This document shows positions 28,489-36,205 of a DNA stretch of 44,666 nt, piece by piece. The DNA lies in contig CAIMVD010000069.1 in assembly GCA_903844815.1 (NCBI GenBank), positions 1 through 44,666 of the forward strand, given 5' to 3'. The translations under genes and the position numbers were made by a program. The stretch comes from an uncultured Bacteroidota bacterium. Lineage in GTDB: Bacteria > Bacteroidota > Bacteroidia > Bacteroidales > VadinHA17. The notes beneath the pieces are model-generated. The model was given only the letters and a program-made list of their open reading frames with translations. It did no database searches and had not been told where the DNA came from. Numbering within the stretch: the first letter of the stretch is position 1; the number at the start of each line of letters is the position of its first letter.

Positions 28489-28839
28489 TATTCTTTTAGG
28501 GTCTGAATTAAGATCTCCGTGCTTTTTTGCAGCCACACTGGAAAATCCGTATAGCCCTGCAATCATAACTGCCATCGGAAAACAGGAAAAAAGGAAAACG
28601 AGAATCATTGACATACTGTTGACTTTCTGAACAGAGATTACATCGTATATAATAAAAAGTGTCCCTGCAAGACCTGTCAGACTTAAAGCCAGATAAATAA
28701 ATTTCAGAAATTCTGTCCGCAGGCTTCCGGAATTTGAAAATTTTGATTTGTTCACCAAAATAGTCCCTGCCATGTTTCTATGGACATTCCCCGATGCCAT
28801 AGCAACATTGTCTTTTTTTTCAGAATACAATTTAGTCAT
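28372..28839 (-). CDS. small two-helix membrane protein, unknown function
   Basis: I do not recognise the family. The 155-residue product has a polar N-terminus (about 1-45), two hydrophobic helices (about 48-72 and 78-103, containing FIYLALSLTGLAGTLFIIYD and MILVFLFSCFPMAVMIAGLYG) and a basic Cys-containing tail. An excellent GAGGAGA Shine-Dalgarno (28841-28847) sits just before the ATG, which supports translation. The last 39 codons or so are antisense to the ATPase domain of the PAS kinase, so the tail may be a read-through of a lost stop codon with no selected function. Confidence 0.48.
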   Translation of the reverse strand: MTKLYSEKKDNVAMASGNVHRNMAGTILVNKSKFSNSGSLRTEFLKFIYLALSLTGLAGTLFIIYDVISVQKVNSMSMILVFLFSCFPMAVMIAGLYGFSSVAAKKHGDLNSDPKRISTLRQGKNKTAAFSGRTDCPNFSSVAFNKILYQNQTYS

Positions 28840-28840
28840 A

Positions 28841-28847
28841 TCTCCTC
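28841..28847 (-). promoter_or_regulatory. strong Shine-Dalgarno of the small membrane protein
   Basis: On the minus strand GAGGAGA is followed closely by the ATG at 28839. Strong Shine-Dalgarno sequences are uncommon in this window, so it is the best evidence that this gene is real. Confidence 0.6.
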
Positions 28848-29235
28848 AATTAGAACCACATAATAGAAAATCAGGTTTCCCTATACCTTTTTAATAAAGA
28901 GTCAAGAAGTCGGATTTCATATAAATTCTCCCATTCTGAAGCAATATTAACCAATAAAAATCTAATTTCCAAATATTTTTGAAAAGACTTTGATAACATC
29001 GGATTTAGGAACGGATCTTTATATATTTAGAATAATGTCCCTGATTTGGACATTTTGAATTTGCCATTAAACCCCCAAAATCATATTTTGTAACCGGAAG
29101 CTTAATCGGGAAATTTGTGACACTCATTGTGAAGAAGGGTTTAGATCCGGCATGATTTTTGGTTTAATACTGAATTAAATTCCACATAATGAAAAGAGCA
29201 GAAAAAGTAATATTAAACGGGAAAAGTGATAATTC
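28848..29235. other. 388-bp AT-rich gap without a gene
   Basis: No reading frame or RNA gene is visible. The only structure noted is a perfect 7-bp inverted repeat, AATGTCC and GGACATT (29034-29054), around a 7-base loop. The leader of the downstream lipoprotein gene must lie here, but no clear TAnnTTTG box was found close to its start. Confidence 0.5.
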
Positions 29236-29694
29236 ATGAAATTAATTAACCTAAAAACAACAACTGCCATTCTGATCGTAACTATCGCCATCTCAACCGG
29301 CTGTAAAAAAACTGATGATAGTTTGAATTTAACTATCAAGGCCGGATTTGCATGTGGCTGGGGTAGCGGCGAAGATTCTCTTGAGATATCAAGAAATGAA
29401 ATAAAATATGTATATTTTGTTCCTTCAAAGTCGCCGGAAGCAGTGATAAGAACCTCACGTAATGTCACTGAGAGTGAATGGAATGAGATAACTGAAGCTT
29501 TCAATATGGATGAATTTTCAAGGCTTGACTATAACACCTGCAATATTTGCGTTGACGGTTGCGATGAGTGGATAAACATAAATGATGGCAGGAAAGCGCA
29601 CAACATACGGTTCACGAAGGGTCAGGGGATTCCTGAAATCAGTAAACTCCAGAAAAAGCTGGCTGACCTGAGGGCTGAATTCAATAATTTGTGA
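29236..29694 (+). CDS. small lipoprotein with a CNICVDGCDEW motif
   Basis: A 152-residue predicted lipoprotein (lipobox STGC, Cys23). The mature part has a Cys-Gly-Trp segment (FACGWGSGEDSLEI), a strand-rich middle (IKYVYFVPS) and a compact cysteine motif, CNICVDGCDEWINI, then a predicted helix at the end. I recall uncharacterised Bacteroidota proteins with the same C-x2-C-x-DG pattern before an EWI/EWIEI strand, but no function. The three or four cysteines might form disulfides or bind metal in the periplasm. It stands alone: the next gene begins 153 bp later on the same strand. Confidence 0.75.
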   Translation: MKLINLKTTTAILIVTIAISTGCKKTDDSLNLTIKAGFACGWGSGEDSLEISRNEIKYVYFVPSKSPEAVIRTSRNVTESEWNEITEAFNMDEFSRLDYNTCNICVDGCDEWININDGRKAHNIRFTKGQGIPEISKLQKKLADLRAEFNNL

Positions 29695-29728
29695 GAAATC
29701 GCCTTCTGGTTTTTCTTTCCATTGTGCC

Positions 29729-29763
29729 CCTTAAGTAAACCTTTGTTACCTTCGTGTTTAAGG
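29729..29763. repeat. degenerate CACGAAG-type repeat
   Basis: CCTTAAGTAAAC (29729-29740) and GTTTAAGG (29756-29763) flank a centre containing CCTTCGTG, the complement of the CACGAAG heptamer found in other gaps. The arms pair only partly. It lies between the lipoprotein and the pentapeptide-repeat gene. Confidence 0.35.
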
Positions 29764-29847
29764 TTTTTTTTAGAGGGTTAAAGTAAAATGAAATGTCATT
29801 TTTAAATTTTTGCAAACAGGCAGTTATATTTTGAAATAAAGAACATT

Positions 29848-30429
29848 ATGGAGGGAGGATTCTTTGAAGGAACGACGATTCAGAAAGCTGACTTTACAGT
29901 AACCCCGCTTGAAAAGGGAGAATATGAAGAATGCAGCTTCATCAGCTGTGATTTTTCGGCTTCAGATTTGTCGGGCATTATTTTTACCGATTGCCGGTTC
30001 ACTTATTGCAACCTCAGCCTGGCAGGTGTTACAATGGCTGCCTTCAGGGATGTAAGATTCATTGAATGCAAGATGCTTGGTATTGATTTCAGTACATGCA
30101 ATAAGACGGGCCTCTCATTCAGTTTTGAAAAATGCATGCTCAGCAATTCTTCATTCCGTAATATAATAATTAAAAAGACCAGTTTCGTCAATTCCCTTCT
30201 TGCTGAGGCCGATTTCACGGAATGTAATCTTTCAGGTTCTTTGTTTGAAAGTTGCGACCTTACAAGAGCTGTTTTTGAAAATACTGTAATAGAAAAATGT
30301 GACTTTAGGACCTCCTTCAATTATTCAATCGATCCTGAAATTAACAGGATAAAACGGGCGAAATTTTCACTGCATGGTGTCCCCGGACTGTTGCAGAAAT
30401 ACAATATTGAAATTGATTTTGACAGCTGA
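29848..30429 (+). CDS. pentapeptide-repeat protein (Qnr/MfpA-like fold)
   Basis: A 193-residue soluble protein built from degenerate pentapeptide repeats of the A(D/N)LXX kind, for example ADFTECNLSGSLFESCDLTR, which fold as a right-handed quadrilateral beta-helix. The C-terminal tail (SIDPEINRIKRAKFSLHG then a GLLQKYNIEID helix) is the capping and dimerisation-like end seen in chromosomal Qnr-type proteins. Some relatives protect DNA gyrase by mimicking DNA, but most chromosomal members have no proven role, so resistance should not be assumed. Many cysteines occupy repeat positions. It is a single gene with no linked regulator. Confidence 0.85.
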   Translation: MEGGFFEGTTIQKADFTVTPLEKGEYEECSFISCDFSASDLSGIIFTDCRFTYCNLSLAGVTMAAFRDVRFIECKMLGIDFSTCNKTGLSFSFEKCMLSNSSFRNIIIKKTSFVNSLLAEADFTECNLSGSLFESCDLTRAVFENTVIEKCDFRTSFNYSIDPEINRIKRAKFSLHGVPGLLQKYNIEIDFDS

Positions 30430-30544
30430 TCAGGTCCTGAGTTTCGAGTAGAAAATGATCATAAAAGAATATAAGTCCATATTTAGCTTGTTTTGAAGAA
30501 AAAATTAACTTTAGGAAACTAATTGCCGGATAAAAATTTCAGAT

Positions 30545-31798
30545 ATGACAGCTTCATCAAGGAAAAATTTTACTGAAACGATAAATCATCGTCAGCCCGA
30601 CAGGGTAGTAGTGGATTTTGGTTCGACGGGAGTAACCGGGATTCATATTGCCATTGTTGAGAAGCTGCGTAATTACTATGGACTTGAAAAGAGACCTGTT
30701 AAGGCTGTTGAGCCTTATCAGATGCTGGGTGAAGTCGAAAGTGATCTGATTGATGCCATGGGCATAGACGTGGTTGGATTATTTGGGGCTAAGAATATGT
30801 TCGGCGTCCCGAATGAGGACTGGAAGCTTCATAAAACACTTTGGGGCCAGGAGGTCCTTTTCCCGGGAAGTTTCAACTATACCTACAACAGCAACGGGGA
30901 TATCCTTATGTATCCCGAAGGTGACACTACGGTTCCTCCCAGCGCGATGATGCCCAGGTCAGGCTTCTTTTTCGATGCTCTCGACAGGCAGGAGCCGGTC
31001 GATGATGCCACCCTTAAAGTTGAAGATAATCTCGAAGAATTCGGCCATATAACACCTGCTGAGCTTCAGTACTGGAAACGACAGGCGGATTCAGTCCGGG
31101 ACGGATCCAAGGTTGTTGTAGCTTCATTCGGCGGTACCGCACTGGGCGACATTGCCCTGGTTCCTGCCATGAATCTTAAGCATCCAAAGGGTATTCGAGG
31201 TGTTGAGGAATGGTATATTTCAACTCTGATCCGTGAGGATTTCGTCAGAGAGATTTACGACCGTCAGACAGATATTGCCCTTGAGAACATGAAACTGCTC
31301 TGGGAAACTGTCGGAAACGCGGTAGATGTTGTTTTTACCTGCGGGACAGATTTTGGCACCCAGAATTCCACTTTCTGTTCGCCTGAGACATTCGACAGCC
31401 TCTGGCTGCCGTATTACAGGAAGGTAAATGACTGGATACATTCAAATACAACATGGAAGACTTTCAAACATTGCTGCGGAGCAATTGAGCCCCTTATGTC
31501 AAATTTCATTGAAGCCGGCTTCGATATTATTAATCCTGTTCAGATAAATGCTGCCGGGATGGATCCTGTGAAGCTGAAAAAGGAATATGGCGACAAGATT
31601 GTATTCTGGGGAGGAGGAGTTGACACACAGGGAGCTTTTGCCTTTGGAACACCGGCAGAAGTTAAGGAGCAGGTAAGGAGACAGTGTGAGATCCTTAACA
31701 GGAACGGGGGATTTGTTTTTAATACAGTTCATAATATTCAGGCCAATGTGCCATTTGAAAACGTTGTGGCTATGCTCGAGGCCCTGAGTGAGTTATGA
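30545..31798 (+). CDS. UroD-family zinc methyltransferase-like protein
   Basis: A 417-residue TIM-barrel protein of the uroporphyrinogen decarboxylase superfamily. It looks nearer the zinc corrinoid methyltransferases (MtaA/MtbA/CmuA type) than true HemE: a His309-x-Cys311 pair occurs in FKHCCGAIEPL. His396 in NTVHNIQ sits 85 residues later, where the third zinc ligand (a Cys in MtaA) would be. HemE's usual role in heme synthesis is therefore unlikely. The stop overlaps the sugar-porter start by 4 bp, so it is translationally coupled to sugar uptake. No corrinoid-binding partner is encoded nearby. A methyl-transfer role on a carbohydrate is inference. Confidence 0.82.
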   Translation: MTASSRKNFTETINHRQPDRVVVDFGSTGVTGIHIAIVEKLRNYYGLEKRPVKAVEPYQMLGEVESDLIDAMGIDVVGLFGAKNMFGVPNEDWKLHKTLWGQEVLFPGSFNYTYNSNGDILMYPEGDTTVPPSAMMPRSGFFFDALDRQEPVDDATLKVEDNLEEFGHITPAELQYWKRQADSVRDGSKVVVASFGGTALGDIALVPAMNLKHPKGIRGVEEWYISTLIREDFVREIYDRQTDIALENMKLLWETVGNAVDVVFTCGTDFGTQNSTFCSPETFDSLWLPYYRKVNDWIHSNTTWKTFKHCCGAIEPLMSNFIEAGFDIINPVQINAAGMDPVKLKKEYGDKIVFWGGGVDTQGAFAFGTPAEVKEQVRRQCEILNRNGGFVFNTVHNIQANVPFENVVAMLEALSEL

Positions 31799-33186
31799 AA
31801 GTGCCATCTTATAACTGGAATTATCTCATTGCTATTTCTCTTGTTTCGGCAATGGGGGGACTTCTTTTCGGGTATGACTGGGTGGTTATTGGTGGTGCAA
31901 AGCCGTTTTATGAGCCATTTTTTGGAATTACGGGGAGTGCTTTCCTGCAGGGCTGGGCGATGAGCTGCGCTCTTGCAGGCTGCCTTGCCGGTGCTGTCAT
32001 TTCAGGCTGGCTGAGCGACAGGTTTGGCCGAAAGAAGTTACTGTTGCTTTCTGCAGCTCTTTTTATAGCGGCTTCGCTTGGGACAGGCGCGGCAGAAACA
32101 TTCAGTGCGTTTGTTATTTTCAGGATAATCGGCGGCGTTGGAATAGGACTTGCTTCAAACCTTTCTCCAATGTACATAGCTGAAATAACCCCCGCAAATG
32201 TAAGGGGAAGGTTTGTTTCAATAAATCAGCTGACCATAGTTGTCGGAATTCTTGCCGCACAGCTTATTAACTGGAGGATAGCCGAACCGGTACCTTTAGG
32301 ATCAACTGTTGCGGAGATTCTTAATTCATGGAATGGACAGACAGGCTGGAGATGGATGTTTTTTGCCTGTACCGCTCCTGCAACCCTGTTTTTTATCCTG
32401 ATGTGGTTTGTTCCCGAAAGCCCCAGATGGCTTGCAAAATACCCTGCAAGACAAAGCCGTGCTTTAAAGATTCTGACTAAAATCGGAGGAACGGAATTTG
32501 CCGGGTCAGAGATGAAATATATCATTGAATCATTAAAGGCAGATACCGGGAAATCGGAACTGCCGCTTCTGAAACAACCAGGGATAAGCAAAATTCTTTT
32601 AGTCGGGATAGTCATAGCAGTATTTCAGCAATGGTGCGGCATAAATGTTATTTTCAACTACGCACAGGAGATATTCTCCGGTGCGGGATACAGCGTTTCG
32701 GATATACTTTTCAATATTGTCATCACAGGAAGTGTGAATCTCATCTTTACCTTTGTTGGTATGTTTACGGTTGACAGGCTTGGACGCAAGGCCCTTATGC
32801 TTTTTGGTGCCGGAGGCCTTGCCGGAATATTTGCAGTTACCGGAACAATGTACTTTTTTCATGTTCAGGGTCTTCCGTTACTGATAATGGTTGTCACAGC
32901 CATTGCCTGTTATGCCATGTCGCTGGCTCCTGTAACCTGGGTGGTTCTCTCCGAGATCTTCCCAAACCGGATCCGTGGAGCTGCAATGTCGGTGGCTACT
33001 TTTGCACTATGGGCTGCCTGTTTTGTGCTGACTTATACCTTCCCGTTGCTGAATGCTGTACTGAAAGCCTCTGGCACATTCTGGCTTTACGGGATGATTT
33101 GCCTGATTGGTTTCTGGTTTATACTTAAAAAACTGCCTGAGACAAAAGGGAAGACTCTCGAAGAGATTGAGAAGGAATTGACCTGA
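31795..33186 (+). CDS. sugar porter family MFS transporter
   Basis: A 463-residue inner-membrane symporter with about 12 membrane helices. Sugar-porter signatures are present: GWLSDRFGRKK between helices 2 and 3 (71-81), PESPRWL (about 204-210), the repeated VDRLGRKALML in the second half, and PETKGKTLEEIE at the C-terminus. The family imports hexoses or pentoses with protons; the exact sugar cannot be read. The ATGA overlap with the UroD-family gene and the GH2 gene following at 107 bp place it in a sugar-use operon. Confidence 0.93.
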   Translation: MKVPSYNWNYLIAISLVSAMGGLLFGYDWVVIGGAKPFYEPFFGITGSAFLQGWAMSCALAGCLAGAVISGWLSDRFGRKKLLLLSAALFIAASLGTGAAETFSAFVIFRIIGGVGIGLASNLSPMYIAEITPANVRGRFVSINQLTIVVGILAAQLINWRIAEPVPLGSTVAEILNSWNGQTGWRWMFFACTAPATLFFILMWFVPESPRWLAKYPARQSRALKILTKIGGTEFAGSEMKYIIESLKADTGKSELPLLKQPGISKILLVGIVIAVFQQWCGINVIFNYAQEIFSGAGYSVSDILFNIVITGSVNLIFTFVGMFTVDRLGRKALMLFGAGGLAGIFAVTGTMYFFHVQGLPLLIMVVTAIACYAMSLAPVTWVVLSEIFPNRIRGAAMSVATFALWAACFVLTYTFPLLNAVLKASGTFWLYGMICLIGFWFILKKLPETKGKTLEEIEKELT

Positions 33187-33196
33187 GCTCTTTTTT

Positions 33197-33255
33197 GCCA
33201 CAAAGGCGCTAAGGCACAAAGCATTAGCTCACTTCGCGAATTCGTGCCTTCGCGG
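33197..33255. repeat. inverted AAGGC/CACAAAG-type intergenic repeat
   Basis: The left arm (33197-33221) reads GCCACAAAGGC then AAGGCACAAAG. The right arm (33231-33255) is an imperfect reverse complement containing CGTGCCTTCGCGGC. The arms align with conserved AAGGC and CAC(A/G)AAG cores. It fills most of the gap between the sugar porter and the GH2 gene, so it may fold in the mRNA and adjust read-through. Confidence 0.55.
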
Positions 33256-33293
33256 CAGGAATATCAAGCTTAAAATCTGTAATATAGTTTACT

Positions 33294-36149
33294 ATGAAAA
33301 AAATACTTTTTCTCCTTTTGATAGCTGCAGCCTGCACAAACCAGAATCCTGTTGTAAGGGACACAATGCCGCTGGCCGGCGAATGGAAATTCCTGATCGA
33401 CTCTCTCGACCAGGGAATTAATAATAGTTGGTATGAGAATCTTTCTGAGGAAACAGTCACTCTCCCGGGTTCAATGGCTGAAAACGGGAAGGGAGATGAA
33501 GTATCGCTGAAAACTCCGTGGACCGGTGATATTGTTGATCAGTCATATTTCACCGAAAAGAAGTATGAGAAATACAGGCAGCCGGGGAACATCAAAATCC
33601 CGTTCTGGCTTAAACCGGTTAAATATTATAAAGGTGCTGCATGGTATCAGAAGGAATTTGAAATCACGGCAGGGTGGAAAGAGAAAAGAGTATTACTTTT
33701 TCTGGAAAGACCGCATTGGGAAACATCGGTTTGGGTCAACGGGAAGAATGCAGGTACCGAGAACAGCCTTTCTGCTCCTCATACTTATGATATTACGGAA
33801 TTTATTGTCAGCGGGAAAAACAGGATAAGTGTGAGGGTCGATAACAGGATGATAATCCCTGTAGGTGTCAATTCGCACAGTGTCAGCGACCATACTCAGT
33901 CGAACTGGAATGGGATCGTGGGAAACATATCCCTGATTGCAACATCTCCGGTTTTTATTAATAATGTCACAATCTTCCCCGAAGTAAAAGAAGGAAAGGC
34001 GAAGGTTATCGTGGCTCTTACAAATAAAACTGGTGCATCGTTTCACGGTAAGCTGACGCTCAGTGCTGAAAGTTTTAACACGTCAGATCCGGAACAGGTC
34101 AGGAGCAAAACATTTGAAGTCAGCAGCGATGCTTCAGGCACAGAGATAGTCGCAGATTTTCAGCTGGGTAAGAATATCAGGCTGTGGAGCGAGTTTTCCC
34201 CGTCATTATACCGGCTCAGGGTGAATCTTGAAAATGAAAATGGCAAGTTGATCGATTCTGAGTCGGAGGATTTTGGCATGAGGGAGTTTAAAACCTCAGG
34301 GACCAGATTTGTGGTCAACGGACAGCAGATTTTTATCAGGGGAACACTTGAGTGCTGTATTTTCCCGCTTACAGGTTATCCTCCTACTGATGTTGCATCA
34401 TGGGAGAAAGTCCTTGGGAAAATAAAGGAATATGGTCTTAATACAGTAAGATTTCACTCATGGTGCCCTCCGGAAGCTGCATTCACTGCCGCCGATAAAC
34501 TCGGGCTCTATTTTCAGATCGAATGTGCCTCATGGGCGAACCAGGGTACTACCTTAGGCGATGGAAGCCCAATTGACAAATATATTTATCAGGAGGGCGA
34601 CAGAATAATGAGGGAGTACGGAAATCATCCTTCATTCTGCATGCTGGCTTACGGCAATGAACCGGCAGGCGACAAACAGGCAGAATATCTTGGCAAGCTG
34701 CTTGATTACTGGAAATTAAAAGATAACAGGCGAGTGTATACCTCGGCTGCAGGCTGGCCATTCATCCCTGAAAATGATTATGACCTCTCTCCGGAACCAA
34801 GGATTCAGCATTGGGGCGAAGGCTTGAAAAGCGTTATCAATTCAAAAGCCCCTGAGACTATCTACGATTTCCGCGATTATGTTTCGAAGTTTACTGTACC
34901 TGTAGTGGGGCATGAGATTGGACAGTGGTGTGTTTATCCCGATTTCAGCGAGATAGCAAAATATACGGGGGTGCTTAAGGCAACGAATTTTGAGATCTTC
35001 CGGGAAACGCTTAATGATAACAACATGGGTTCTCAGGCGGACGATTTTTTAAAGGCTTCGGGAAAGTTGCAGGCATTGTGCTACAAGGCTGATATTGAAG
35101 CAGCTTTAAGGACCCCCGGATTTGCCGGTTTTCATCTCCTGCAGCTCCATGATTTTCCTGGTCAGGGTTCCGCCCTGGTAGGTATACTAAATCCGTTTTT
35201 TGAATCTAAGGGGTATATTACTGCTGAGGAATTCAGGAGGTTCTGTTCTGAAACTGTTCCACTGGCCAGAATGCAGAAACAGGTTTTCAGCAGCAATGAG
35301 ACATTCTCGGCTACGGTCGAGCTGGCTCACTTTGGGGCAGAACCCCTGAGAGATAAGGAAGTCATCTGTGTCATAACTAACCAGGCAGGTGACACTCTTA
35401 CCTCTGAATCTTTCAAAAAAGACAGGATAGAGATTGGAAATTGCATTCCCGTTGGGGTCTTATCATACGGACTCTCATCCATTACGGGTCCTCAGAAACT
35501 TTCGCTGGTAGTCTCGCTGAAAAATACTGTATTCAGAAACAACTGGGATTTCTGGGTTTATCCGGAAGTTCAGGCAGTTATTCCCGGGAATGTACTGATT
35601 ACCGACAAACTCGATGAAAAGGCTGAGAAAATCCTTGGAAGAGGAGGATCGGTTCTTCTGTTGGTTAACGGAAGAGTAGCTAAGGATAAAGGAGCCCGGG
35701 TTGCAACAGGCTTTTCTGCAATCTTCTGGAATACTGCCTGGACTAACAACCAGGCACCTCATACAATGGGCATACTGTGCGATCCGCTTAATCCTTTTTT
35801 CAAGGATTTCCCAACTGAATTCCATACCAACTGGCAGTGGTGGGACCCGGTGGCTCACTCACAAGCCATGATACTCAACGGGTTTCCTGCAGGAGTAAAG
35901 CCATTAATACAAATGATCGATACCTGGTTTGAAAACAGGAGGCTTGCTCTCGCATTCGAATCAAAAACGGGAGGAGGAAAACTCCTGGTCTGCAGCATTG
36001 ACCTGAAAAATCTTCCTGCTGAAAGAATAGTTTCGAAACAGCTTTTGATGTCGGTACTTAATTATATGAACAGCAATCAGTTTAATCCTTCAGCAGAGGT
36101 GCCGGTAAAGCAGATTTTGAGTTTAACAGAAAACAATACTTCTTTTTAA
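33294..36149 (+). CDS. glycoside hydrolase family 2 lipoprotein
   Basis: A 951-residue envelope glycosidase. The signal peptide ends in lipobox AAAC (Cys14), so it is lipid-anchored. Domains in order: GH2 sugar-binding jelly roll (about 25-215, with WHKKEFEI-like GAAWYQKEFEITAG), immunoglobulin-like sandwich (about 215-335), TIM barrel (about 340-630) and C-terminal extensions. Acid/base Glu456 lies in YGNEPAG and nucleophile Glu541 in VVGHEIGQW; their spacing suits GH2. Activity could be beta-galactosidase, beta-glucuronidase, beta-mannosidase or another; the sequence does not decide. It probably releases a sugar for the upstream porter. Confidence 0.9.
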   Translation: MKKILFLLLIAAACTNQNPVVRDTMPLAGEWKFLIDSLDQGINNSWYENLSEETVTLPGSMAENGKGDEVSLKTPWTGDIVDQSYFTEKKYEKYRQPGNIKIPFWLKPVKYYKGAAWYQKEFEITAGWKEKRVLLFLERPHWETSVWVNGKNAGTENSLSAPHTYDITEFIVSGKNRISVRVDNRMIIPVGVNSHSVSDHTQSNWNGIVGNISLIATSPVFINNVTIFPEVKEGKAKVIVALTNKTGASFHGKLTLSAESFNTSDPEQVRSKTFEVSSDASGTEIVADFQLGKNIRLWSEFSPSLYRLRVNLENENGKLIDSESEDFGMREFKTSGTRFVVNGQQIFIRGTLECCIFPLTGYPPTDVASWEKVLGKIKEYGLNTVRFHSWCPPEAAFTAADKLGLYFQIECASWANQGTTLGDGSPIDKYIYQEGDRIMREYGNHPSFCMLAYGNEPAGDKQAEYLGKLLDYWKLKDNRRVYTSAAGWPFIPENDYDLSPEPRIQHWGEGLKSVINSKAPETIYDFRDYVSKFTVPVVGHEIGQWCVYPDFSEIAKYTGVLKATNFEIFRETLNDNNMGSQADDFLKASGKLQALCYKADIEAALRTPGFAGFHLLQLHDFPGQGSALVGILNPFFESKGYITAEEFRRFCSETVPLARMQKQVFSSNETFSATVELAHFGAEPLRDKEVICVITNQAGDTLTSESFKKDRIEIGNCIPVGVLSYGLSSITGPQKLSLVVSLKNTVFRNNWDFWVYPEVQAVIPGNVLITDKLDEKAEKILGRGGSVLLLVNGRVAKDKGARVATGFSAIFWNTAWTNNQAPHTMGILCDPLNPFFKDFPTEFHTNWQWWDPVAHSQAMILNGFPAGVKPLIQMIDTWFENRRLALAFESKTGGGKLLVCSIDLKNLPAERIVSKQLLMSVLNYMNSNQFNPSAEVPVKQILSLTENNTSF

Positions 36150-36150
36150 A

Positions 36151-36190
36151 CACGAAGGGCAGAAAGGTTTACACAAAGGGCACGAAGAGA
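36151..36190. repeat. direct CACGAAG/CACAAAG-type repeat
   Basis: Heptamer-like units CACGAAG, CAGAAAG, CACAAAG and CACGAAG follow each other in the gap between the convergent GH2 and protease genes. Here the units are direct instead of inverted. They belong to the same sequence family as the repeats at 4.6, 24.2 and 33.2 kb. Confidence 0.5.
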
Positions 36191-36205
36191 AGAATCGTGA
36201 AGATT

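Noticed and set aside
29848-30429. Quinolone-resistance (qnr) gene
   Set aside because: It shares only the pentapeptide-repeat fold and a similar C-terminal tail; sequence and context do not support a resistance call.
30545-31798. Genuine uroporphyrinogen decarboxylase (hemE)
   Set aside because: The protein is longer than HemE, carries a zinc-type His-x-Cys site, and sits in a sugar-use operon without other heme genes.
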